From the NCBI GenBank assembly GCA_019913005.1, contig JAIOHL010000135.1:1-57757 (forward strand): a DNA stretch of 57,757 nucleotides, read 5' to 3'. This DNA comes from Anaerolineae bacterium (GTDB lineage: Bacteria > Chloroflexota > Anaerolineae > Aggregatilineales > J027). Every line of letters begins with the position of its first letter. Position 1 is the stretch's first letter. The position numbers were made by a program, and so were the translations under genes. Positions 1 through 7,565 of this stretch are shown in pieces. The notes under the pieces are model-generated. The model was not told the origin of the DNA. It saw only the letters and a list, made by a program, of their open reading frames with translations, and searched no databases.

Positions 1-138
1 ATACATCCACAAGCAAAAATCATCAAAATCTTCTATGATCATGCCATCTCTCGCTGGACTCGGTTCTTGTTTGCAACCTTAACCTTATCCAACGAGAGAT
101 TTTTTGCCTATCCCAATTTATCTAGCATAACGCCCTAA
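1..138 (+). CDS. C-terminal end of an unidentified ORF entering the window
   Basis: An open frame runs from base 1 to a TAA at 136-138 and gives 45 residues, including FYDHAISRWTRFLF and a terminal FAYPNLSSITP. The composition (aromatic and basic, no signal or membrane segment) could suit the end of a transposase, but I do not recognise a family and cannot exclude a chance frame. It converges on, and overlaps by 17 bp, the stop of the minus-strand gene at 122-1054. If it is a transposase, that gene was probably truncated by its insertion. Confidence 0.3.
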   Translation: MHPQAKIIKIFYDHAISRWTRFLFATLTLSNERFFAYPNLSSITP

Positions 139-1054
139 TAGCTTTCATCCTATCCAGTTCTGCTCTGAAAGAATCATCAGGTCGATAAATATACTCTCCG
201 TTTTTCCATAACATCCTTTTGTATTGAATCATGATAAAAGCGCGATAGTTTTCATGATAGAAAATGAGATCAACGCCCGTTGTATGTTCTAATTTGTTGC
301 GATTGGCGTTGATAATGGTTATTTTCTTGGAGCCTTTCGTAAAGATTTTGGCACCTATTTGATACGGAATACTTTGCCAATCTTTAAATAAAGTATCCAT
401 ATCATGTCTTATCATATCATCCTCTCTTATCTCAACTGAAGACAGACCAGCAATAAATGAAGGTGGGTTTTCATTCATATCCGTAAAATGATAATTCGTG
501 CTTTCCTTTATCGAGTCAGTGTCAAATCCAACCATTTTTAGGGCGAGGTAAGTTGCATCTTTTTCTTGGGCAAGTATTTCTGGTTTATTCCCCACAAAGT
601 AAGGAATACCCTTCTTTCGCATTTGCTCTAACTTATCAAAGCTATCTTCTATAGTTGGACGTTCATTTTTAATTAGGTTAACAATTTCTTTCCAAGTTTT
701 ATTTGGAATTCGTTTTCCTTCGGAACTTAAAACCTCTTTGAATATGCCTTGGCTTTCTTCTGATAACTGTGCCTCGATAAATCCAAATTCTATAGGAGGA
801 TGGACACTAATATGGTGAGAAAAATGTAATCTACGCTCTGATGTTGCGGTTTTTCCTCCGCGAGTTGCTAAAGCTATGTAGTGAACGGCCTTATCCCCAA
901 ATGATAAGATAAAGATTTCTAATGCTTGTGGTTTCCAATCAGGTTCACTAAAGTTGGCAGTAAAAGCATTATTCTTTTCTATTCGGGTCAAGATAGAACC
1001 AGCAAGACCTTCTTCATTGAAAATTTTTAGGCAACCTGCGTAGTTGTCGCTCAT
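122..1054 (-). CDS. Hypothetical protein with a possible PD-(D/E)XK-like nuclease motif, perhaps 3'-truncated
   Basis: 310 residues from ATG at 1054, preceded by GAGAG 11 nt upstream. I do not recognise the family. Near the C terminus GVDLIFYHENYR followed by AFIMIQYKRM resembles the D...(E/Q)xK core of Mrr-like restriction-type nucleases; the protein stops 30 residues later, which is short for such a domain. It is flanked on its 3' side by another ORF end and on its 5' side by an IS982 element whose target duplication lies only 25 bp before the start codon, so its own promoter is now displaced by about 0.9 kb. A role in defence is a guess from motif and setting only. It may be a decaying gene. 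Confidence 0.55.
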   Translation of the reverse strand: MSDNYAGCLKIFNEEGLAGSILTRIEKNNAFTANFSEPDWKPQALEIFILSFGDKAVHYIALATRGGKTATSERRLHFSHHISVHPPIEFGFIEAQLSEESQGIFKEVLSSEGKRIPNKTWKEIVNLIKNERPTIEDSFDKLEQMRKKGIPYFVGNKPEILAQEKDATYLALKMVGFDTDSIKESTNYHFTDMNENPPSFIAGLSSVEIREDDMIRHDMDTLFKDWQSIPYQIGAKIFTKGSKKITIINANRNKLEHTTGVDLIFYHENYRAFIMIQYKRMLWKNGEYIYRPDDSFRAELDRMKAIRALC

Positions 1055-1078
1055 TTTGTCTAATCTCTCAATTTGATT

Positions 1079-1086
1079 TCTGGTTT
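1079..1086. repeat. Left target-site duplication of the IS982 element
   Basis: TCTGGTTT immediately before the left inverted repeat. The identical octamer lies at 1989-1996, immediately after the right inverted repeat. Perfect conservation suggests a fairly recent insertion. Confidence 0.9.
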
Positions 1087-1988
1087 ACCTTGATTGCTAG
1101 ATGAGGTCGTTCAAGAAGAGTTCGTTAGAATGGAAGTTACCAGACCACCAGACGAACGAGGCATCTCCATGAACGACACCTATATTGTAACGCTGTACGT
1201 GATAATTGAAGATACCTTGAACCTGATGAGCTATGTCGATGATAGCCGTGCGCAAGTGAAAGCGGCGGAGGTGCTGACGGTGGCGATTGTGGCGGCCAAA
1301 TACTTTGAAAATCATCAAGCGCGAGCATTGGGGGTGCTGATCGGGATGGGCTACATCCGGCGGATCAGCGCGTCCCGTTTTAATCGGCGCTTGCACCAAC
1401 TGGGTGGGGTCTTGGAAAGCCTCATGGGGGTGGTGAGTGACTTGTGGAGCGGTGGCGAGGTGTTTGTGATCGATACCCTGCCCGTTCCGGTGTGCAAGCG
1501 TGTGCGAGCCAAACGCTGTCGTAAGGTGCAAGGACGGGAGTTTTATGGCTATTGTGCCAGTAAGGATGAGCATTACTTTGGTTGGCAGTTGCATCTGGTC
1601 TGTGATGCCCAAGGCATTCCGGTCGCTTTTGATTTACTGCCGGCGCGTTGGGACGAACTGGTGGCAGTCCAAGCCTTACTGGCAACCTTAGCCGAAGGGA
1701 GTTGTGTAGTGGCTGATAAAGGCTACATCAGCTATAAGGAGCAGCTTTTGGCTTATCTCAACGGCGGCGTGCGTTTGGTTGCCAAGTTCCGCACCAATAT
1801 GCGGGGTAATAGTGAGGCCGATGCTCGCTTGATCCGTCGCTACCGTCCGCGCATCGAAACCCTCAACAGCCAATTGGAGAAAATGGGCCTTCAGCGCCTT
1901 CATGCTCGTACCAATCAGGGCTTGGCTCTCAAAGTCTTGGCGTCCCTATGCGCTGTTGCCCTTTCCAATGCTCTCTAGCAATCAAGGT
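1087..1988 (+). mobile_element. Complete IS982-family insertion sequence, 902 bp
   Basis: The ends are a perfect 15-bp inverted repeat, ACCTTGATTGCTAGA at 1087-1101 and its complement at 1974-1988. They start with 5'-AC as is usual for this family. An 8-bp direct repeat flanks the element. It holds one DDE transposase gene whose stop codon lies inside the right inverted repeat. The length fits the roughly 1-kb family size. Joining the flanks shows the ancestral site lay between the start of the 122-1054 gene and the 3' end of the DUF4139 gene, 17 bp past its stop. Confidence 0.93.
1169..1978 (+). CDS. IS982-family DDE transposase
   Basis: 269 residues from ATG at 1169. The catalytic triad is visible as D in VIDTLPVP, D in VVADKGYIS and E in RIETLNSQLEKMG, with the IS982-type C terminus LHARTNQGLALKVLASL. 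The frame is open upstream to a TTG at 1094, but that codon sits inside the terminal inverted repeat. ATG at 1130 is possible; ATG at 1169 has GAGG a few bases upstream and gives the usual family N terminus (MNDTYIVTLYVIIED). The enzyme catalyses cut-and-paste movement of the element. No frameshift or internal stop is seen, so it is probably active. Confidence 0.9.
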   Translation: MNDTYIVTLYVIIEDTLNLMSYVDDSRAQVKAAEVLTVAIVAAKYFENHQARALGVLIGMGYIRRISASRFNRRLHQLGGVLESLMGVVSDLWSGGEVFVIDTLPVPVCKRVRAKRCRKVQGREFYGYCASKDEHYFGWQLHLVCDAQGIPVAFDLLPARWDELVAVQALLATLAEGSCVVADKGYISYKEQLLAYLNGGVRLVAKFRTNMRGNSEADARLIRRYRPRIETLNSQLEKMGLQRLHARTNQGLALKVLASLCAVALSNAL

Positions 1989-1996
1989 TCTGGTTT
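1989..1996. repeat. Right target-site duplication of the IS982 element
   Basis: TCTGGTTT, identical to 1079-1086, directly after the right inverted repeat. Confidence 0.9.
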
Positions 1997-2005
1997 CTAA
2001 ATTTA

Positions 2006-4030
2006 TCACCCACGACTAAGAATTTGATTTATCTTGGCGTCGGCATCCACGACGATTTGCTTCAATTCGGCAATGCGTTCAGCAATCGCCTGTAAACGGT
2101 CTTCGCTGGCCTCCAATTGATTCAAGAGGCGGTTGCGGAGGGTGGCTTCTTGGCCGACGGGTTGGAGCGTTTGGAGATTGGCGCGGAGATGCTCCTGCCG
2201 TCTGTAGATTTCTTCGCGCTCGGCATTGAGTTTGGCTTCTTCAGTGGCTGAGGATTCCTGCCGTGCCAATTCAACCGCGATTTCACCCAATATCCCCAAG
2301 AGGGCTTCCCGAATCGTGTAGTTTTCTAGGATGCCGCGCAGCCGTTGATAGTTCATCTTGCGGATTTCTTCCTGCCTGACGAGGGGCGAACGCTCGCGGC
2401 GGGTAAATTCGACGGTGGAATTTGCCTCAACTGCTGTCCGCCAACGCCGTTCATTGAGAGTTTCGGCATCTGGCTTGCGGGTATCGTAAATATCATAGTT
2501 ATTGAGTTTATTGCCTTCTATAGTGACGGTCAGGGGCTTGGTGGTGGTGTTTTCAATGGTGGTAGTCGTGACTCGGAGTTGATATTCGTCAAATATGAGA
2601 TAGGCATCTTTGATCGAGAGGCCAGTAGATTCACGCTTATGACTTACCTCATCTTTGATGTTGACCCCCAATTCGACGGCATAGGGCAAATAAACATCAT
2701 TGCCGTCTTTGGTAAAGGCCACCACCGCCTCCCCTTTATAGTCACCATCTTCGACCAGCGTGACCGGACCGCGTTCGAGGGTCAGGCCCGTCGAATTTTT
2801 GAAACGCAGGGCTGCGACGGGGTGCTTGGCAAATTTGGCGGGATTATAAAGCAGTTCGCGTTGATAGCTGACTTCGGCACTGATAATTGGGACAAGGGCC
2901 GATTCACCACGTTTGACGGATACGGGGGCGGTGACGATATATTGGAAAAACTCGCCTTTTTCGCTTCCTTCGGCGGTGGGTTGCATCGCTCCCCCTGCTG
3001 CACCTATCCCAGAGTGGGGAGGCAAACCTTTCCGAAAGAAACGGGGGGCAGATTCATCGGCTTCTGCCATCAGGAAATCAGCGGGTGCAGGGGCGGCAAA
3101 CATACTATCTACCATCCCTGTTGACTTTGCGGCGGCATATTCAATGGGGCCGGGGGCAATACGCGATTCATCTTGCACAATTGGGCGTTCGGGGATGCGA
3201 GAGGCGTAGAGGTCATAAATAAACGAAATTGGCTGACCTGCCACCAGTGTGACCTGCACATCTTCCAAATCTTCCTCAAGGCGATTATCAAATAAACCCC
3301 AGCCTTGCAGGAGGGCCTTGCCTGTTTCCTGTGTTTTATCATTAGGGTCGGTTTCCGCCACTATGCGATAACTGACGCGCCATGTGGGGCTGGGGGCGAC
3401 ATAATGGACGACTAATTGATGCTCCCCTTCACTCAGTCGCAGGGCCACCGAACGGCGGGAGTCTTCGCTCATGGCGGTGTCGAGAAAATACGTCAGGTCA
3501 TGGGTGGCGAGTTCATCCTGAATTTGCACGGCCCGCAAATCGGATAATTTGAAAAAACGGACTTGTCCGTCCTCCGTCAAAAGAGATACTACCGATGGAG
3601 CAACATTGTCAAAATTGATGAACGCTGCCTCCAGATGGGCGACTTGATGGGCAAAAGATTGACCCATATCATCCAAGCCGATAATGCGTCCAGTATAGGT
3701 TTCGTGGCTGCCGGGGGTGATTTCGATGGTGAAAGTCGCCTGTCGTCCGCGCAGATCTCGTAAGAGGTCACGCAGACTGCCCATATCCGACAGATTGATC
3801 GAGCTATTGGCAAGGCGATCTTCCCGATCCATCGGCGTTTGATAATGGATGCCGAGGATTTGCCCCCCGGCCCGATCAAAAACGGCGAGGCTTTTCAGAA
3901 CATCATTAATTTCATCGTGGCGGAAGGTAAGTGTCACATCTTGACCACTGACGTGACCCTCACGCATAAAAAAGCCGACGCCGTGTTTATATAACACCAT
4001 CTGGCGAACGGGTATGGGTAAATGGCTCAT
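2006..4030 (-). CDS. DUF4139 domain-containing protein
   Basis: 674 residues. The N terminus (PIPVRQMVLYKHGVGFFMRE) and the later region with HYVAPSPTWRVSYRIV and LLQGWGLFDNRLEEDLEDV match the DUF4139 family, whose function is not established. A Gly/Pro/Met-rich linker lies around residues 290-355. The C-terminal third is charged and helical, rich in Glu, Arg and Leu, and likely coiled coil. No signal peptide is seen, so it is probably cytoplasmic. Its ATG overlaps the TGA of the M42 peptidase gene (ATGA), so the two are translationally coupled and probably act together. An IS982 element lies 17 bp downstream of the stop. Confidence 0.85.
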   Translation of the reverse strand: MSHLPIPVRQMVLYKHGVGFFMREGHVSGQDVTLTFRHDEINDVLKSLAVFDRAGGQILGIHYQTPMDREDRLANSSINLSDMGSLRDLLRDLRGRQATFTIEITPGSHETYTGRIIGLDDMGQSFAHQVAHLEAAFINFDNVAPSVVSLLTEDGQVRFFKLSDLRAVQIQDELATHDLTYFLDTAMSEDSRRSVALRLSEGEHQLVVHYVAPSPTWRVSYRIVAETDPNDKTQETGKALLQGWGLFDNRLEEDLEDVQVTLVAGQPISFIYDLYASRIPERPIVQDESRIAPGPIEYAAAKSTGMVDSMFAAPAPADFLMAEADESAPRFFRKGLPPHSGIGAAGGAMQPTAEGSEKGEFFQYIVTAPVSVKRGESALVPIISAEVSYQRELLYNPAKFAKHPVAALRFKNSTGLTLERGPVTLVEDGDYKGEAVVAFTKDGNDVYLPYAVELGVNIKDEVSHKRESTGLSIKDAYLIFDEYQLRVTTTTIENTTTKPLTVTIEGNKLNNYDIYDTRKPDAETLNERRWRTAVEANSTVEFTRRERSPLVRQEEIRKMNYQRLRGILENYTIREALLGILGEIAVELARQESSATEEAKLNAEREEIYRRQEHLRANLQTLQPVGQEATLRNRLLNQLEASEDRLQAIAERIAELKQIVVDADAKINQILSRG

Positions 4031-5091
4031 TCGGCGGCCTCATCCAACAGATACCGGGAAATGAGATGGGCGGTGTGGTTCAGGCTGTCTTGATGGGTGC
4101 GCTCATAGGCATGAGAGGCGTCCACCCCCGGCCCAATTAAACCAACCCGCGCTGGGCCACCCGCGTGCCAATAGGCTGTGCCATCCGAGCCGTAATAGGG
4201 GTAAATGTCCACTTTATGGGGAATTTCAAAGGCCTGAGCCAAACGACGCAGTTTGTTGTTCATCAGGAAATGATAGGGGCCACCGCTGTCTTTAACACAA
4301 ATGCTGCATGAGTATTCATCGCCATTTTGTCCATCGCCTAGCGCTCCCATATCAATCGCTAGGAGTTCGGCTAAATTATCTGGCAGACCCGCCGACCCCC
4401 CATGACCCACTTCTTCATAATTGGCAATCAAAATGGCGGTGTCTTGGGCGGGGCGTAATCCGGCATCGCGTAGGGCGATCATCGCACCGTAAATCGTGGC
4501 GACACTGGCCTTATCATCCAGATGGCGGGAGCGCACAAAGCCTGTATCGGTCACTTCCACACGGGGGTCAAGGAAAACAAAATCACCAACGTCTATGCCC
4601 AATTCACGGGTGTCGGCGGCGCTTTTCACTTTAGCATCAATACGGACTTCCATTAAATCATCGCTGCGTTCGGCTGTGCGGATGTTTTTGTTGACATGCA
4701 CACTGGGATTGGAGGGCAGGATTGTGCCCCGATAGCGCCGATCATCATGGGTGCGGATGGTACAGCCTTCAAATTCAACCGCCTGCCACATAAAACCGCC
4801 TAGCTGGGTTGTTTTGAGGCGACCACTGCCTTTAATTTCCTTGATCATCAGGCCAAGCGTATCGGTATGGGCAGTCAGGCCGCGTGGGGCCTCGCTGGAT
4901 GTGCCCTGCCAATAGGCGATTAATGCGCCTTTGGTGGTTGAGGAGATGGTCAGGCCGGGCAGTTGTAAATCTTCAAAAGCATTGTGGACGTAATTGATAG
5001 CTTCGACATAATACCCGGTGGGGCTGGGGGTGTTGAGCAGGTTGACCAAAAATTCGGTCATGGCTTCGACGTTGATATTTAGATCGCTCAA
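4027..5091 (-). CDS. M42-family glutamyl-type aminopeptidase
   Basis: 354 residues. M42 co-catalytic metal-peptidase motifs occur in order: TAHTDTLG (metal His), RHLDDKAS (bridging Asp), NYEEVGHGG (catalytic Glu pair), AIDMG (metal Asp), and a C-terminal His in DASHAYERTH. The family removes N-terminal residues from peptides in the cytoplasm, as large oligomers. Translation most likely starts at TTG 5091, since AAGGAG (complement of 5100-5105) sits 8 nt upstream. It is the first gene of a two-gene unit with the DUF4139 gene. Confidence 0.92.
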   Translation of the reverse strand: MSDLNINVEAMTEFLVNLLNTPSPTGYYVEAINYVHNAFEDLQLPGLTISSTTKGALIAYWQGTSSEAPRGLTAHTDTLGLMIKEIKGSGRLKTTQLGGFMWQAVEFEGCTIRTHDDRRYRGTILPSNPSVHVNKNIRTAERSDDLMEVRIDAKVKSAADTRELGIDVGDFVFLDPRVEVTDTGFVRSRHLDDKASVATIYGAMIALRDAGLRPAQDTAILIANYEEVGHGGSAGLPDNLAELLAIDMGALGDGQNGDEYSCSICVKDSGGPYHFLMNNKLRRLAQAFEIPHKVDIYPYYGSDGTAYWHAGGPARVGLIGPGVDASHAYERTHQDSLNHTAHLISRYLLDEAAE

Positions 5092-5099
5092 GATAGTGG

Positions 5100-5137
5100 C
5101 TCCTTCAAAAGTGACGGGATATTTTCAGCGTATTATA
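5100..5137 (-). promoter_or_regulatory. Promoter and ribosome-binding site of the M42 peptidase operon
   Basis: On the minus strand a perfect TATAAT (-10) lies at 5132-5137, and the AAGGAG Shine-Dalgarno at 5100-5105 decides the TTG start. The -35 region is weak (TTTCAT with 17-bp spacing). Confidence 0.5.
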
Positions 5138-5326
5138 TGCCCGTGTGGGGGTTTATGAAAATCATATATCCGGCGGGCTAAGAAATATATAACAAAGGCA
5201 TTAGTTCGCGCACTAAAACGGGATGCACTTATCAAGTGATGTCATTTGTTATGGATGATAGCCATAATTGTCCGTTAGAAAAATGGATTTATGGTAGGGG
5301 GTAAATAGCAAACACCTCACCCCCAA

Positions 5327-5484
5327 AGGCTTGTCCAATATTGGTGGAAATCGCATGAATCAGGGACATCAGCCTAGCGACTCGATCAATATCGTAGGGA
5401 CGCAACCTGTTGCGTCCGTACTCAAAACTGTTTACCCATGCGGTTTACCCGAGTATCATCCAAGTTCGAATATCGGACAAGCCT
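5327..5484. repeat. MITE-like segment with 16-bp terminal inverted repeats
   Basis: AGGCTTGTCCAATATT at 5327-5342 is the reverse complement, with one mismatch, of 5469-5484. The 158-bp segment contains a perfect palindrome, GGACGCAAC-CT-GTTGCGTCC, at 5398-5417. No coding capacity or obvious target duplication was found. It could be a non-autonomous element or a pair of short repeats that happen to face each other. Confidence 0.5.
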
Positions 5485-5488
5485 CCAA

Positions 5489-5516
5489 CCCCTCTCCGAA
5501 TGCTTTCAGAGAGGGG
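5489..5516. repeat. CCCCTCTC...GAGAGGGG palindromic repeat, copy 1
   Basis: CCCCTCTC at 5489-5496 pairs with GAGAGGGG at 5509-5516 around a 12-nt loop. Related copies lie at 13251-13290, 26429-26542 and 51807-51848. Here it is between convergent gene ends and upstream regions, where a hairpin could also aid termination. Confidence 0.65.
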
Positions 5517-5539
5517 GAGCAGAGCAACAATGTTCATCA

Positions 5540-6475
5540 TTAAATTTCAATCGGGGCATCGTCAAACGGTTGGCGGCGGGACGAAAATTTGGCACGGGCG
5601 GCGATTAAATCCAGATGGGGCATGTGCTGTTCGACAAGGGCAAAAACCTCGGTGGCAAGCTGGTAAAAATTCGGTATGGCTTGGGTGGGGTCATCACGCA
5701 TCAGGGTATAAATACGTGGTGCAAGATTGGGCGGTTTAATTGCCATTTCATCGGCAAGGCTGGTCAGGCGTTTGAGATCGGGGCGATAGATATGATTGAG
5801 GGCCAAGAGCGCCGCAACCAGATGAAAGGTGGCTTCGGTTAGCATCCGATAGAACTCGAATAGTTCCCTGCGAAACAGGTGCATGTCCAGATTTGTCCCC
5901 ATTGCAGGCAGGTGCATCAGAAGGAGTTTTTCTGCAAGGGCATCGGGATAAATGGCGGCTTGGGTTTGCCATTGTTCAATCAGGGGCGCACCGTGCAAAA
6001 TCAGCACACGCCGGATGGAATAGAGGGTTTCCAATTTATGCCCGTTGGTATCGAGATGCAGGATTACATCCTCCAAAATGTGCTGCATGGCAGTGACGGT
6101 GCGGTGATTGACATCTATTTTAAATCCTGCCCTATCGTCCCCACCGATATGGGCCGATTCTTCCCAGAATAGGCCGTGTTCGGAATCAGGAAAGGCTAGA
6201 TGTGTCTCGAAACCACGTATAAAAACAGGAGTCTTTAAAAGGGGTTCAAATTGCTGCATGGCGGCACGGCGTTCATCTTCGGTAGGAGCACGATACCAAA
6301 AACAGGCGATGTCGAGATCGGAATATTGATCGCCTAGACCACGTGCTACCCCACCTAGCAGGGCGACAGCGGCGATGTCAGGCAGGTTAGCATAAATTGG
6401 GGCAATTTTCTGGGCAAGGGCTATACGCCAGTTGTTCATTTTTATAGTCCGATTGTCCTTTGCAAAACCCACCAT
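5540..6475 (-). CDS. Nucleotidyltransferase-fold protein
   Basis: 311 residues. The N-terminal domain has the polymerase-beta-type signature GG-x(n)-D-x-D in LLGGVARGLGDQYSDLDIACFW (residues about 40-60). The C-terminal half is helical and contains conserved Arg/Tyr/His segments such as FRRELFEFYRMLTEATFHL, resembling the DUF4037-type partner domain. Members transfer a nucleotide to small molecules or proteins; the substrate is not evident. ATG 6475 and ATG 6439 are both possible starts: the first has AAGG 10 nt upstream, the second begins directly with MNNWRIALAQKIA. It stands alone, with no neighbouring substrate gene. Confidence 0.75.
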   Translation of the reverse strand: MVGFAKDNRTIKMNNWRIALAQKIAPIYANLPDIAAVALLGGVARGLGDQYSDLDIACFWYRAPTEDERRAAMQQFEPLLKTPVFIRGFETHLAFPDSEHGLFWEESAHIGGDDRAGFKIDVNHRTVTAMQHILEDVILHLDTNGHKLETLYSIRRVLILHGAPLIEQWQTQAAIYPDALAEKLLLMHLPAMGTNLDMHLFRRELFEFYRMLTEATFHLVAALLALNHIYRPDLKRLTSLADEMAIKPPNLAPRIYTLMRDDPTQAIPNFYQLATEVFALVEQHMPHLDLIAARAKFSSRRQPFDDAPIEI

Positions 6476-6586
6476 GTCACCTATGCCTTATTATGTCATG
6501 CTTCCCATGAAACCGGGGCGGTGTTGGGATAGATTGGTGTTAGGAGAGAAGCCATTATCAAGTGAATAAATTCAGCGAGGTGCATT

Positions 6587-7018
6587 ATGTCGAATGAAGT
6601 AAGAGAGAGAATCCAAGTAGATGATCTTGGCACATATCGGCGCGGACAGCGGGTGGTTGAATATAACCCGTCGGTGGCGGAAGTATTTGTTTCCCGATTG
6701 ACCCAATTGGCGTGGTTGGTAGTCAGCGTGATTGATCTGCTGATCGTGACACGGTTTGTGCTGAAACTGCTGGATGCCAACGCCGCCAACAGCTTTGTAG
6801 ATTTCATCTATGATGTCAGCTACCCGTTTGTCCGCCTATTTAATGGCATTGTCGAGTCCCCCACGTTTGATAATGGGGCGATCTTGGATGTGCCTTCGAT
6901 TATCGCACTGGTGGTGTGGACGCTAGTCGCCGGGGTACTGATTGAGTTGTTTTGGATTCTCTTTGCGGGAACCGGGCGCACGCGACGTGTTACCACAATT
7001 GAGCGCAACGATTACTAA
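6587..7018 (+). CDS. YggT-like integral membrane protein
   Basis: 143 residues. A soluble N terminus of about 38 residues is followed by a hydrophobic helix (TQLAWLVVSVIDLLIVTRFVL), a loop with NPxNPF-like spacing (DANAANSFVDFIYDVSYPFVRLF) and a second helix pair (IIALVVWTLVAGVLIELFWIL). This is the YggT repeat pattern. The family is linked in other bacteria to osmotic tolerance and division-site proteins; here the role is unknown. ATG 6587 has GAGG 7 nt upstream. A strong terminator follows, so the gene is probably monocistronic. Confidence 0.75.
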   Translation: MSNEVRERIQVDDLGTYRRGQRVVEYNPSVAEVFVSRLTQLAWLVVSVIDLLIVTRFVLKLLDANAANSFVDFIYDVSYPFVRLFNGIVESPTFDNGAILDVPSIIALVVWTLVAGVLIELFWILFAGTGRTRRVTTIERNDY

Positions 7019-7034
7019 TTCCCGTAGGGTGTTG

Positions 7035-7072
7035 AAAAAGGACAGGCTTGGTGGTCTGTCCTTTTTGTTTTT
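7035..7072 (+). terminator. Rho-independent terminator
   Basis: AAAAAGGACAG at 7035-7045 pairs perfectly with CTGTCCTTTTT at 7056-7066 around a 10-nt loop, followed by GTTTTT. The stem is symmetric in A/T, so it can also terminate minus-strand transcripts of the 7084-10413 cluster. Confidence 0.9.
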
Positions 7073-7083
7073 GCTGCGAATTA

Positions 7084-7542
7084 TCATCCCCCACCAGCAA
7101 ATATATAGACCGTATAACGTTCCGGATTGCTCGTATCAATCAATATCTCTTGAGTAAAATCTACTGACACATACTTCCCATACAAATAACTCTCCATTTG
7201 AGAGGCTTTTTCGTTTAATCGGCCATTCAAAACGTCCGCACCTGAAGTTTTTCCAGTAAACAAAGATGGCTCAATAGATGTGGAAGCTATAAACATATCT
7301 AGATCTGCCGGACTCATCTCAAATGAGGCATCCGCCCCATATGCTTGCAAACCAAAACAAGAGGATTTTAGGTTGTGTGCGCTTGGCGGTAGCTCAAATT
7401 GGGCTAAATATTCGATCTGTTCAGGATCGGATTCTTCGCATCCCGAGAGGGAGGATATGCCACGAATAGCATATCCTATAATTCCTATTACACAGCAAGG
7501 TATGATGAGAATAAGCAGGCAGAAAAATCGTTTTAAGGTCAT
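7084..7542 (-). CDS. Small secreted or membrane-anchored hypothetical protein
   Basis: 152 residues. The N terminus KRFFCLLILIIPCCVIGIIG is a strong hydrophobic helix that could act as a signal anchor or lipoprotein-type signal. The remainder is acidic and soluble with no family I recognise. It is the last gene of a cluster of three hypothetical genes read toward the 7035-7072 terminator, 23 bp after the 7566-8549 gene. It is most likely exported. Confidence 0.6.
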   Translation of the reverse strand: MTLKRFFCLLILIIPCCVIGIIGYAIRGISSLSGCEESDPEQIEYLAQFELPPSAHNLKSSCFGLQAYGADASFEMSPADLDMFIASTSIEPSLFTGKTSGADVLNGRLNEKASQMESYLYGKYVSVDFTQEILIDTSNPERYTVYIFAGGG

Positions 7543-7565
7543 AATTCAAAAACCTTGATGACTTT

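Larger units (their letters stand above)
5092..5539. other. 448-bp intergenic region containing palindromic repeats, no gene seen
   Basis: Upstream of the M42 operon. It holds that operon's promoter, a 158-bp segment bounded by inverted repeats (5327-5484), an internal 9-bp-stem palindrome and a CCCCTCTC/GAGAGGGG hairpin. The short frames inside have no recognisable product and are probably non-coding. Confidence 0.6.

Noticed and set aside
121-127. TCTAGCA near the left edge resembles the IS982 inverted-repeat end
   Set aside because: Only 7 bases match and the following sequence differs; the adjoining 45-residue ORF does not resemble the IS982 transposase C terminus.
1094-1168. TTG start of the transposase at 1094
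   Set aside because: The codon lies inside the terminal inverted repeat; ATG 1169 gives a family-typical N terminus and has a GAGG site.
2345-3124. 259-codon plus-strand frame inside the DUF4139 gene
   Set aside because: Shadow of a well-supported minus-strand gene; no ribosome-binding site or recognisable domain.
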